Of a stretch of DNA of 36,629 nucleotides, positions 17,907 to 26,734 are shown in pieces. A program made the translations under genes and the position numbers. Origin of the DNA: an uncultured Nitrosomonadales bacterium. GTDB lineage: Bacteria; Pseudomonadota; Gammaproteobacteria; Burkholderiales; Methylophilaceae. The stretch spans positions 1-36,629 of the forward strand of contig CAJWVO010000012.1 of assembly GCA_913048465.1 (NCBI GenBank). Direction: 5' to 3'. The notes beneath the pieces are model-generated. The model saw nothing but the letters and a program-made list of their open reading frames with translations. It did not search any database and was not told the origin of the DNA. Positions within the stretch are counted from its first letter, which is position 1, and the number at the start of each line of letters is the position of its first letter.

Positions 17907-19235
17907 TTAATTACTTGTCAGTGGAATTAAAACTTTAACGATAAAGCTGCTTTTTATTTTTTTAGCAGAAAATCTACCATTTAATGCAGCTACCCGCTCT
18001 CTCATTCCGATCAATCCTAATCCCGACGTTTCTATTTTAGACTTGCGTATGCCATTATTTCTAACAATTATCTCAAGTTCATCTCTTACCTCCAAAATTG
18101 AAATGGATGTTTTTTTTGAATTACTATGTTTACTTATATTTGCGAGGCTCTCCTGAATAATACGGTAAAGGTTAATAATTTGACGCTTATCAAGAGCATC
18201 CAATTTTTCAGTTACATTTATTTCGAGCTCTACATTTTTTTGCTTATTTTTCTTGATCCATTGGTCTATCATATCATTCAGAGCGGTCTCAATACCCACC
18301 TCGTCAATAATTCCAAGGTTTAAGCTTTGCAGTAAAGTCCGTAAATCTTGAATCATAGATTTGCTGATACTTATTATTTTTTTGAGTTGTGTATTTTTAA
18401 AAGTCTGGCTCTGCTTTTCAGTGGCGACATATGCCTCAGCCTGTATGGCTGCAAGTGATTGTGCGAAGTCGTCATGCAGGTCTCGAGATATAGATTTCTT
18501 TTCGTCCTCTTGGATATTCACTACGGCCCGGTTTAGTCGGATGATCTCGTCATTATTTTTTTTTAATTGACGTGCCATGGCGTTAAATTTTTTGGATAAT
18601 GCATTGAACTCTAAGATTTTAGGGAGGGCTACGGCAACATTAAATTGTTTTTTTGCCAGCCGATCAAAAGACTCAATAAGCTGATTAATGGGAGACAGTA
18701 TTCGCGAAAAGATAATAAAAATAGATACATTAATCAAGATCACAAAAATAATTGTAACAAGCAAGCTGTTTTTAAACTGTTCCCATATTTCATTAAATTC
18801 TGAAGTAGGATCTGGTGTTAGTTTAATGTAACCAATATCTTTTCCAGAAATATTGAGTGGAATAATTTCATGTTCATAATGTTGTTTTTGTTTCCATGAT
18901 AGCAAAAAAGAAAACCATGCAGGAGTTCGTTCCTGCGTATTTTGATTTAAATTAGTCTCAAGCAACAAGTCATCTTTATTGTAATACTCGATCAATAAGT
19001 GTCTCACCGTGATGAGTTCGGAAATCCCTAGCGTTTGGTTTTCTTGTTGATATCTAATATATTCTGGGTTTTTTTGAATGGATTGCCGGATAGCATAGGA
19101 CGCTAACTGTTTCGAAGATAAAATCTCACTTTGAGTATTCTCAGCTGAATTTAATACAATAAGAATTAAACTTAAGACTATACTTAATATGAGTAGAGTG
19201 TTGACAATCAAGATAAGGCGTAACTTAAAGCTCAT
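17907..19235 (-). CDS. MoxY/UhpB-type sensor histidine kinase
   Basis: A 442-residue membrane kinase. TM1 is about residues 8-28, a periplasmic domain spans 30-155, TM2 156-177, HAMP about 178-230, then a HisKA_3 helix with H254 in 'ISRDLHDDFAQSLAAIQAEA' and a HATPase_c domain with N box 'QESLANISKHS' and 'SGLGLIGMRERV'. The segment 'DPTSEFNEIWEQF' before TM2 matches LapD/MoxY-type sensors; MoxYX controls methanol dehydrogenase in Paracoccus. The usual Asp of the ATP-lid DxG motif is Asn ('RNNG', 392-395). It starts 9 bases after tilS, so it reads as the last gene of dnaE-accA-tilS, yet lies beside its presumed partner genes. Confidence 0.9.
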   Translation of the reverse strand: MSFKLRLILIVNTLLILSIVLSLILIVLNSAENTQSEILSSKQLASYAIRQSIQKNPEYIRYQQENQTLGISELITVRHLLIEYYNKDDLLLETNLNQNTQERTPAWFSFLLSWKQKQHYEHEIIPLNISGKDIGYIKLTPDPTSEFNEIWEQFKNSLLVTIIFVILINVSIFIIFSRILSPINQLIESFDRLAKKQFNVAVALPKILEFNALSKKFNAMARQLKKNNDEIIRLNRAVVNIQEDEKKSISRDLHDDFAQSLAAIQAEAYVATEKQSQTFKNTQLKKIISISKSMIQDLRTLLQSLNLGIIDEVGIETALNDMIDQWIKKNKQKNVELEINVTEKLDALDKRQIINLYRIIQESLANISKHSNSKKTSISILEVRDELEIIVRNNGIRKSKIETSGLGLIGMRERVAALNGRFSAKKIKSSFIVKVLIPLTSN

Positions 19236-19244
19236 AATCGTTAG

Positions 19245-20558
19245 TTAAATTATTCTTATTTCAAAGCTTAACCCAGCTTCATGGTTCTTGCATAGATAAT
19301 TGACATCTGTTGCAATCCCCGGAATCAATACTACTTTGTTATTTAGGTACACAACAGGATAGTTCTTCCTCTCCCATGGCGGGATTTTATTTTGCTGAAA
19401 AATATACTGCAGCGTTCGTGCTGGCTGTTGAGGATGAATTTTAACCTTAGCACTCATGTTTCGGGGTTGATCAATTTCTATTGTATTTTTTTTGAGCTGA
19501 TCCAGAGAGATCCTTTGGTCAAGATTATTTCTAACAATGATCATTCTATTGTTATCTAAGATCATCTTCTTTTGTTTTTTCCAGATGACTTTTTTAAATG
19601 GAGCATCATTGTTTTTAACTAAATATAATAATTGATTAAAAGAGCAGATATAACATTGGTCGACCTTAATTTTTATGTTACTTTCAGAATGGATTTTTTT
19701 AACCTGGTTTATAATTTGATCAAGAACCTTAATGCTAGGCATTAAAACCTGATGTTCATTTAACCAAAATCGAATGACGTTACCCATATCGTAATCAGAA
19801 AGGTTTTTTAATTTCAGGCCATTTAATTGATTAGTGCCCTCAAGCACATTCTGATAGAGTTCTGAGTTAATTAAATTTTGATAATTATAAGCGTCAGCAA
19901 TGTGTTTGATTGATCGTCCTGAAGTCGTTGCAAACTGTGGGAATCTTTTTTTAATTAAGGGGATCACCTTATTCCTTAAATAATTTCGATCATATTTGTT
20001 ATCAGAATTAGATGAATCTTCAATAAATTTTAGTTTATGTTCTTGTTGATACCCGTGAATCAGGTCCTTGCTTAAACCTAACAGCGGTCTCCAAATCTTT
20101 AAAATATTATGATACTCAGGCATGCAGCTTAAACCCTTTGAACCAGCTCCTCTAGCAAGCTGGAGAAGTAGGGTTTCTAATTGATCATCTTCATGCTGGG
20201 CGAGTACTAAAATATCTTTTTGATGTTTATGGAATGCCTGATACCTATGTTTCCTGGCAGCCCCCTCGATACCTAACTTAAGATCCTGATCGATTGTGAC
20301 TTTTTCATAAATGTAGTCCGTCGATAATTTTTTTGCCAACCGTTTTACAACACCAGCCCATTTTTTTGATTCAGGATGCAATTGATGATCGATGTAAATA
20401 AAAGTTAAATCAAATAGATATAGTCTTCTTAATGTACTTAAGGCGTGACCGAGAACAACCGAATCGATACCTCCACTAACTCCAATGAGGAGATGACAAT
20501 TTTTTTTAAGTTTCTGTTTTAAAAATGATTGCTCAAGAAAGTTAACGAGCTCATTCAT
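19245..20558 (-). CDS. tilS: tRNA(Ile)-lysidine synthetase
   Basis: Converts C34 of the CAU-anticodon tRNA-Ile to lysidine so it reads AUA. The 437-residue protein has the N-type ATP-pyrophosphatase P-loop 'LIGVSGGIDSVVLGHAL' near residue 25. The family motif 'LAQHEDDQLETLLLQLARGAG' follows near 120-140, then 'RPLLGLSKDLI' and 'EDSSNSDNKYDRNYLRN'. The C-terminal substrate-binding domain is present ('GIATDVNYLC'). It begins 3 bases after the accA stop and is followed by the kinase after 9 bases. AUA codons are frequent in this AT-rich genome, which fits retention. Confidence 0.97.
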   Translation of the reverse strand: MNELVNFLEQSFLKQKLKKNCHLLIGVSGGIDSVVLGHALSTLRRLYLFDLTFIYIDHQLHPESKKWAGVVKRLAKKLSTDYIYEKVTIDQDLKLGIEGAARKHRYQAFHKHQKDILVLAQHEDDQLETLLLQLARGAGSKGLSCMPEYHNILKIWRPLLGLSKDLIHGYQQEHKLKFIEDSSNSDNKYDRNYLRNKVIPLIKKRFPQFATTSGRSIKHIADAYNYQNLINSELYQNVLEGTNQLNGLKLKNLSDYDMGNVIRFWLNEHQVLMPSIKVLDQIINQVKKIHSESNIKIKVDQCYICSFNQLLYLVKNNDAPFKKVIWKKQKKMILDNNRMIIVRNNLDQRISLDQLKKNTIEIDQPRNMSAKVKIHPQQPARTLQYIFQQNKIPPWERKNYPVVYLNNKVVLIPGIATDVNYLCKNHEAGLSFEIRII

Positions 20559-20561
20559 AGA

Positions 20562-21521
20562 TTAGGACTGAAATTCACCATAACTCATTAATCTCTGATA
20601 TCTTGTACTTAATAAAATATCTATTGGTTGTTTTTTTAAGCGACTTAATTGTTTTATCAGTGACTGTCGGACAGATTCCATGATCGCTTCTTTATTGCGA
20701 TGTGCACCGCCGAGAGGCTCAGGAATAACTTCATCAGCTAGACCCACTTTTTTTAGATGATCAGCAGTGATCCCAAGACTTTCTGCCGCAATGTCAGCTT
20801 TTTTTGCATCCTTATAAAGAATGGACGCACAACCTTCGGGTGATATCACTGAATAGGTAGAATATTGGAGCATCATTAAATGGTCGACGACTCCGAGTGC
20901 CAATGCACCGCCAGATCCTCCCTCACCTATTACAACTCCTATGGATAGAGTTTTTAGTTCACTCATTGCATATAAATTTCTCGCAATCGCTTCTGACTGA
21001 CCTCTCTCTTCGGCACCAATTCCAGGATAAGCCCCTGGGGTGTCAATCAATGTAATAAGTGGAAGTTTGAATTTTTCAGCCAAATGAAATAATCTGAGCG
21101 CCTTACGATAACCTTCAGGTCGTGGCATACCAAAGTTACGATACTGTCTTTCCTTGGTATCACGTCCTTTTTGTTGTCCCACCACCATGACGGGCTCACC
21201 CTCAAACTCTGCCAAGCCCCCAATAATTGCAGGGTCATCAGCAAAAGCACGATCGCCATGTAACTCTTGAAAGTTATTAAAGATATGTTCAATATAATCA
21301 CTGGTATAAGGTCGTTGCGGATGGCGAGAGACTTGAGAGATTTGCCACGGGGTTAACTCATCGTAAATCTGATGCAATAAATCATCTGTTTTATTTTGCA
21401 ACTGTTTAACTTCTTTTGAGATGTTTAATTTTGGATTATCTCTATGAGCTGACTCAAGCTCTTCTACTTTGGAAGCTAATTGTTGTAATGGTTTTTCAAA
21501 TTCAAGGTAATGTAATTTCAT
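20562..21521 (-). CDS. accA: Acetyl-CoA carboxylase carboxyltransferase subunit alpha
   Basis: The alpha half of the carboxyltransferase that moves CO2 from biotin to acetyl-CoA, first step of fatty-acid synthesis. At 319 residues it has the family length. Motifs include '[30 protein letters not shown]', '[31 protein letters not shown]' (read in order), '[18 protein letters not shown]' and '[13 protein letters not shown]', the oxyanion-hole glycines of the crotonase fold. It lies 28 bases after dnaE and 3 before tilS, the common dnaE-accA-tilS order. The beta subunit is not in the window. Confidence 0.98.
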   Translation of the reverse strand: MKLHYLEFEKPLQQLASKVEELESAHRDNPKLNISKEVKQLQNKTDDLLHQIYDELTPWQISQVSRHPQRPYTSDYIEHIFNNFQELHGDRAFADDPAIIGGLAEFEGEPVMVVGQQKGRDTKERQYRNFGMPRPEGYRKALRLFHLAEKFKLPLITLIDTPGAYPGIGAEERGQSEAIARNLYAMSELKTLSIGVVIGEGGSGGALALGVVDHLMMLQYSTYSVISPEGCASILYKDAKKADIAAESLGITADHLKKVGLADEVIPEPLGGAHRNKEAIMESVRQSLIKQLSRLKKQPIDILLSTRYQRLMSYGEFQS

Positions 21522-21549
21522 AATCAGATTATATATATCTTATCCGTGG

Positions 21550-24500
21550 CTAATTATAAATGATTTTAACATTCTCATCTTGAAATGATTTTTTCAGATC
21601 AAAGATAAGGTTTTCGTGAGGGGCAACAGCCCAATTGTCACCTAATTTAATTTCTGCAGATCCCTCTTGATTTTGATACTCAATCACCACTGGACACCTT
21701 CCAATCTCTTGCGGATATGCTCCATTACTGTAAGGTTTCAACAATAATTTAAGTTGCTCTGGGTTAAGATTCTTACCCACATTGATTTTTATTTGTTTGG
21801 TTTTTCTACTTTGTACGGTCAATAGATCAAAAATATTCACTGCTGATACCCGATTACCTCCAGTAAACTCATCAGGACTAACTCTACCCTCCACGATCAA
21901 TAATTGATCTTCTTTTATAAGTGGATAGACCGTCGATAATAATTTACTACCAACAATCATATCTAATCTCCCCTCACCGTCATCAAGAGTCACGATGGCA
22001 ATTTTTCCTCTCTGGGTCATTCTATTTCTGATTGCCACCACTACACCAGATAGCCATTGATTATTATTTGATGGTCTTGCATCACGTAATGACTGAGGAT
22101 ACATGGCTCGAACCATTTCTTTATAATGCGAGAATGGGTGCCCGCTATAATAAAAACCTAAGGCCACCTTCTCTTCATAAATTTGTCTTTTACTATCCCA
22201 CTCATCTGTTGCAACATAATTACTCACTTCTTTGTTCACTTCCTCACCAAATAGAGAGTCCTGACCCATATGAGATTTTGATTGCTCTGCTAGAGATATG
22301 GCTTGATTGATGGATGCTAATAGGGAAGCTCTATTTTTTTCTAACTCATCAAAGGTGCCGGCGCGAATCAAAGACTCTATTACTTTTCGATTCACTTTTC
22401 GCAGATCAAGTCGAGCACAAAATTCAAATAGAGACTGATAAGGTCCATTGTTATTTCTATCCTCTAAAATGATTTCAATCGCAGCCAACCCTGTTCCTTT
22501 AATAGCCCCTAATCCATAAAGGATCTCATTATCATTTAATGGCTGAAATCTAAATATACTGCTATTAATCGACGGTGGAAGGAGCTTAATTTTGTTAAGT
22601 ACACAGTCATCAAATAAGAGTGCAATATTATCTGTATTATTCATATCTGCAGACATTGAGGCTGCAATAAATGATGAGGTGTAATGTCTTTTTAAATACG
22701 CAGTTTGGTATGCTATTTTTGCATAAGCAGCCGCATGAGATTTATTAAAACCATATCCAGCAAACTTTTCTAGTAAGTCGAATAGGTTTGAAGCCTGCTG
22801 TTTTTCTAAGCCGTTTTGAGTGGCTCCTTGAATAAACACTTCTCGCTGGGCATCCATTTCTTCCACTTTTTTCTTACCCATAGCGCGCCTTAAAAGATCT
22901 GCACCGCCCAGAGTATACCCAGCAACAGTCTGAGCTATTTGCATCACCTGCTCTTGATACACAGCAATGCCATAGGTTTCTTTCAAAATCTCTTCTGTGG
23001 ATGGATGGGGATAAGATACCAATTGTTGCCCGTGTTTTCTTTTACAAAAATCTGGAATCAAATCCATTGGACCGGGACGATATAAAGCAACCAAGGCAAT
23101 AATATCCTCAAAGCAGTCCGGTTTAGCCTGTTTCAGCATATCCTTCATGCCTCTTGATTCCAATTGGAAGACTGCAGTCGTATTCGCATTACTTAACCAC
23201 TCAAAGGTCGCTTCATCATCAAGAGGAATATCATCTAAATGAATGGGTGATTTGCCTTCGGCGGCTCTCATCTTATTGGCATTATTAAGAGCCATAGATA
23301 AAATTGTTAAGGTTCTTAAGCCGAGGAAATCAAATTTAATAAGGCCGATTGATTCCACATCATCTTTGTCAAATTGGCTGACCATCCCTTCACCATCTTC
23401 TTGGCAATATAAAGGTGAGTAGTCTGAAATTTTTCCTGGAGCTATTAGAACGCCTCCTGCATGCATCCCTACATTCCTAACCAAACCCTCTAGCTTTAGG
23501 GCAAGATCAAAAAGCTCTTTTACCTCTTCTTCATTTTTTATTCTTTGTTGAATTTGCTCTTCTTTTTCAATGGCGTCTTTTAAAGTGATGCCCAATTCCA
23601 TAGGGATTAATTTGGCAATGCCGTCAACAAAAGGAAAGGGTAAATCGAGTACTCGACCAACATCTCTAATCACCGCTCTAGCGGCCATGGTACCAAAGGT
23701 AACGATCTGACTAACCGCGTCATATCCATATCGCTCCTTTACGTACTCAATAACTCGGTCTCGACCCTCTTGGCAAAAATCAATATCGAAATCTGGCATG
23801 GAAACCCGCTCAGGATTCAAAAATCTCTCGAACAGTAAGTTGTAAGAGAGCGGGTCAAGATCAGTAATACCAAGAGCAAAGGCTACCACAGAGCCAGCAC
23901 CTGATCCCCTACCCGGCCCAACCGGAACATTATTTTCTTTTGCCCAGTTAATAAAGTCTGCAACGATTAAGAAATAACCAGCATAGCCCATTTGATTAAT
24001 GACATTGATCTCAAAATGTAATCGATCCAGATACTTTTTTTCTTGAGTTTTAAAATTCTCCACTTCAGGGTATAAATTTTTAAGTTTTTTTTCTAATCCA
24101 TCGATGGCAGTTTTTTCCAAATACTCATTAATCGTTAACCCTTCCGGAATTGGAAAATCAGGAAGGAAAACATTCCCTAACTCAAATTCAAAATTACACC
24201 TTTTGCTAATTTCTAAAGTATTATTAATCGCTGACGGAATATCATCAAATAAAGCGACCATCTCCTCAGGTGTTTTGAAATATTGTTCAGCAGTGAAGTT
24301 TTTTGGTCTACGCTGATCTCCCAGCACATACCCATCAGCAATACATGTTTTTGCCTCATGCGCCTGAAAATCTTCTTTTTTAATAAATTGAATAGGTTGA
24401 GTGGCGACCAGTGGAATATCTAAATCATATGCAAGTTGTGCTGTAGCTAAAATTAAGCTCTCCTGCTCCTCGACTTTTTTTGCTACCTCGTAACGCTGGA

Positions 24501-25020
24501 CCTCAAGGTAAAATCGATCATCAAAAGCCTCTTTTAATTGTTTGGTTATGTGAATAGCTTTTTCCTTTTTTTGAGAAAGAAGATTTTGTCCAATCGCACC
24601 AAAATTAAACCCTGAAAGACAAATTAACCCATGGTTAAAATCTGAAAACAACCACTCAAGCTTAATTTCTGGTCGGTCTCTGTATTGATTTTCTGTGTAC
24701 GCTCTTGATAGTAATTTGGATAAATTCAAATAACCTTGTTTATTTTGACAAATCAATAACAGGCGACTTGGTTGATCCCGATTGTCTTCATTCTGAATGT
24801 AAACATCGGCTCCAATGATTGGCTTGATTCCATTACTAGTCGCTAATTTAAAAAATTTAACGGCTGCAAAAATGTTACTCAGGTCACTGATTGCAAGTGA
24901 TTCTAATTCCAATTCTTTTGCTAAAGAAACATAATCACCAAGCCTAACAATACCGTCTGTTATTGAATATTCGCTATGACATCTGAGGTGAATAAACTTG
25001 GATTCTGAATTACTTTGCAT
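21550..25020 (-). CDS. dnaE: DNA polymerase III subunit alpha
   Basis: The 1156-residue catalytic subunit of the replicative polymerase. An N-terminal PHP domain begins 'FIHLRCHSEYSITDG'. The palm has the catalytic aspartates in 'MPDFDIDFCQEGRDRVIEYV' and the preceding 'GPGRGSGAGSVVAFALGITD'. The fingers include 'ALYRPGPMDLIPDF' and 'YGIAVYQEQVMQIAQTVAGY', and 'FNKSHAAAYAKIAYQTAYLK' follows. The C-terminal part has the HhH and OB-fold ('GVVVAIRNRMTQRGKIAIVTLDD'). Length is normal for the DnaE1 type. It heads the dnaE-accA-tilS-kinase series and is divergent from tpx. Confidence 0.98.
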   Translation of the reverse strand: MQSNSESKFIHLRCHSEYSITDGIVRLGDYVSLAKELELESLAISDLSNIFAAVKFFKLATSNGIKPIIGADVYIQNEDNRDQPSRLLLICQNKQGYLNLSKLLSRAYTENQYRDRPEIKLEWLFSDFNHGLICLSGFNFGAIGQNLLSQKKEKAIHITKQLKEAFDDRFYLEVQRYEVAKKVEEQESLILATAQLAYDLDIPLVATQPIQFIKKEDFQAHEAKTCIADGYVLGDQRRPKNFTAEQYFKTPEEMVALFDDIPSAINNTLEISKRCNFEFELGNVFLPDFPIPEGLTINEYLEKTAIDGLEKKLKNLYPEVENFKTQEKKYLDRLHFEINVINQMGYAGYFLIVADFINWAKENNVPVGPGRGSGAGSVVAFALGITDLDPLSYNLLFERFLNPERVSMPDFDIDFCQEGRDRVIEYVKERYGYDAVSQIVTFGTMAARAVIRDVGRVLDLPFPFVDGIAKLIPMELGITLKDAIEKEEQIQQRIKNEEEVKELFDLALKLEGLVRNVGMHAGGVLIAPGKISDYSPLYCQEDGEGMVSQFDKDDVESIGLIKFDFLGLRTLTILSMALNNANKMRAAEGKSPIHLDDIPLDDEATFEWLSNANTTAVFQLESRGMKDMLKQAKPDCFEDIIALVALYRPGPMDLIPDFCKRKHGQQLVSYPHPSTEEILKETYGIAVYQEQVMQIAQTVAGYTLGGADLLRRAMGKKKVEEMDAQREVFIQGATQNGLEKQQASNLFDLLEKFAGYGFNKSHAAAYAKIAYQTAYLKRHYTSSFIAASMSADMNNTDNIALLFDDCVLNKIKLLPPSINSSIFRFQPLNDNEILYGLGAIKGTGLAAIEIILEDRNNNGPYQSLFEFCARLDLRKVNRKVIESLIRAGTFDELEKNRASLLASINQAISLAEQSKSHMGQDSLFGEEVNKEVSNYVATDEWDSKRQIYEEKVALGFYYSGHPFSHYKEMVRAMYPQSLRDARPSNNNQWLSGVVVAIRNRMTQRGKIAIVTLDDGEGRLDMIVGSKLLSTVYPLIKEDQLLIVEGRVSPDEFTGGNRVSAVNIFDLLTVQSRKTKQIKINVGKNLNPEQLKLLLKPYSNGAYPQEIGRCPVVIEYQNQEGSAEIKLGDNWAVAPHENLIFDLKKSFQDENVKIIYN

Positions 25021-25035
25021 GTTTTAATTTTACCT

Positions 25036-25064
25036 GATATCTTTATTTATTCACGATATCTTTA
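25036..25064. repeat. 10-bp direct repeat in the dnaE/tpx intergenic region
   Basis: GATATCTTTA occurs at 25036-25045 and 25055-25064, 19 bases apart, within the 63 bases between the divergent dnaE and tpx starts. It could be an operator for either gene, or chance in AT-rich DNA. Confidence 0.35.
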
Positions 25065-25083
25065 AGACTTTATGGAGAGAAAA

Positions 25084-25587
25084 ATGTCATCAGTTACACT
25101 CAAGGGAGACCCGGTTAAAATTGGCGGTCAGTTCCCAGAAAAAGGGACGTCAATCCCAGATTTTAATCTTGCTAACCAAAAAAGAGAAAATGTGTCATTA
25201 GAAAGCTATTCCGGAAAAAGAAAAATACTGAATATTTTCCCAAGTATTGATACGCCGACCTGTGCACTCTCAGTCAAGCGATTTAATGATGAAGCGGCCA
25301 AGCTAAATAATACAGTGGTGTTATGTATCTCAGCAGATTTACCATTTGCACAAAAGAGATTCTGCGGAGCCGAAAGTGTGGAAAATGTTGAAACATTATC
25401 TGCCTTTAGAGACATAGCTGGTTTTGCTAATGCATTCGGTGTGGCAATAAATGATTCGAGTCTACAAGGACTAACTTCAAGAGCGGTCATTGTGGTTGAT
25501 GAGAATAATACTGTGATGCACAGTGAATTAGTCTCTGAAATTACCGAAGAACCAGATTACGAAAGCGCGCTTAATTCTCTTGCTTAA
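25084..25587 (+). CDS. tpx: Thiol peroxidase (atypical 2-Cys peroxiredoxin)
   Basis: Reduces hydrogen peroxide and organic peroxides using thioredoxin. The start is set at the ATG at 25084, preceded by GGAGAGA; an upstream ATG at 25072 would add four residues and lacks a spaced ribosome-binding site. The 167-residue product starts MSSVTLKGDPV as in E. coli Tpx. The peroxidatic Cys is C60 in 'SIDTPTCALSVKRFN' and the resolving Cys C94 in 'QKRFCGAESV', both conserved. It overlaps the convergent RlmL-like gene by 17 bases, and its terminator lies inside that gene. Confidence 0.96.
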   Translation: MSSVTLKGDPVKIGGQFPEKGTSIPDFNLANQKRENVSLESYSGKRKILNIFPSIDTPTCALSVKRFNDEAAKLNNTVVLCISADLPFAQKRFCGAESVENVETLSAFRDIAGFANAFGVAINDSSLQGLTSRAVIVVDENNTVMHSELVSEITEEPDYESALNSLA

Positions 25588-26734
25588 GCTTGCGGTTGCT
25601 ACCAGCAACCATAATAAACTCAAATAATCTGCAATCCAAGGCCCCGTTATATAGCGGGGTCTTTTTGCTGGCAGATAATCTCAAGCCTCTTGGAAAAGCC
25701 ATATCATTACTTATAAAGTAAGCTCTCCAGCCTGAAAATTCTTTTTTTAAAACAGATCCCCAAAGCTGATAACTTTCAAGGAGCTTTTCAGACTCGTCTA
25801 ACCTCACCCCGTAAGGTGGATTACAAACAATCACACCATGATCGATGGGTGCATTCGATGTTTCAAATCGGCGATTATTAATTCGTATGTAAGGCTTTAA
25901 TCCCATTTGATCGATATTAGTTGATGCCGCATTAAACGCTTGGCGATCAATATCAGAAGCATAAATATGTAATTCTTTTTCTATTTGCTTTTCTTTTAAC
26001 TGTACTTTAATTTTGTGAAACACCTCTTTATCAAAGTCATGCCAATGGTGAAATCCAAAAGTGCGGTTCATTCCAGGATAAATATTTAATGCCATCATGG
26101 CTGCTTCAATCGGGAGGGTGCCGCTTCCGCACATTGGGTCTAATAGTGGCTCCTTAAAATCCCAGTCAGATAAAGTAATTATGCCTACCGCAAGATTTTC
26201 TTTTAGAGGAGCTTCGATTGTTTTTTGTCGGTATCCTCTTTGATACAGTGGCTTGCCAGATGAATCAATGTAAATAATAAAATTATTCTTTTCTAAAAAA
26301 AGATGCACTTTAATATCAGGATCTCTCACATCCACATTGGGGCGCTGTTTATATTTTTGATTAAACACATCGCAGATGGCATCTTTAATTTTTAGGGTCA
26401 CAAAATCAATACTCTTTAAAGAGGTTTTAATTGAGGTTGTTGAGACTTTTATGGTTTTATTTACGGGAAAAATATCGTCCCATCTTACTTTCATTGCTGC
26501 CTGATATAAGTCATTTTCAGACTTGAATTGACCGTACGATAATCGTTTTAATACTCTAGTGGCATACCTTGAAGTTAAGTTTAAGGAGTACATACTGTCT
26601 TGATTGCCATTAAACGATACCCCGCCATCATGAACTTTTATTTTTTGACCATCGAGTGTTCTAATTTCATTAAAGAGGAATTTTTCTAGTCCTCTAGGGC
26701 ATGTGGCAAAAAGGGAAATTTTTTCTAGTGACAA
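25571..26734 (-). CDS. rlmL: THUMP-domain rRNA (guanine-N2) methyltransferase, RlmL N-terminal type
   Basis: A 387-residue class I methyltransferase matching the N-terminal half of E. coli RlmL, which makes m2G2445 in 23S rRNA. It has a ferredoxin-like/THUMP region ('LFATCPRGLEKFLFNEIRTL' at the start, 'FVTLKIKDAICDVF'), the SAM motif 'PLLDPMCGSGTLPIEAAMMA' and the catalytic 'VCNPPYGVRLDE'. The C-terminal RlmK half found in gammaproteobacteria is absent, as in other betaproteobacteria. It starts with TTG and overlaps the upstream spermidine-synthase-like gene by 10 bases; the 3' end overlaps tpx. Confidence 0.88.
   Translation of the reverse strand: MSLEKISLFATCPRGLEKFLFNEIRTLDGQKIKVHDGGVSFNGNQDSMYSLNLTSRYATRVLKRLSYGQFKSENDLYQAAMKVRWDDIFPVNKTIKVSTTSIKTSLKSIDFVTLKIKDAICDVFNQKYKQRPNVDVRDPDIKVHLFLEKNNFIIYIDSSGKPLYQRGYRQKTIEAPLKENLAVGIITLSDWDFKEPLLDPMCGSGTLPIEAAMMALNIYPGMNRTFGFHHWHDFDKEVFHKIKVQLKEKQIEKELHIYASDIDRQAFNAASTNIDQMGLKPYIRINNRRFETSNAPIDHGVIVCNPPYGVRLDESEKLLESYQLWGSVLKKEFSGWRAYFISNDMAFPRGLRLSASKKTPLYNGALDCRLFEFIMVAGSNRKLKQEN
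25642..25666 (+). terminator. Terminator of tpx, inside the RlmL-like coding region
   Basis: CCCCG at 25642-25646 pairs with CGGGG at 25655-25659, partly extended by TTAT/ATAG, and is followed by TCTTTTT on the plus strand. It lies 55 bases after the tpx stop and within the last codons of the convergent methyltransferase gene, so it must serve both as terminator and as coding sequence. Confidence 0.75.

Noticed and set aside
15245-19235. Idea that regulator and kinase form a standard adjacent two-component operon
   Set aside because: They are separated by the propeller and PepSY genes and belong to different transcripts; pairing is only by proximity and family type.
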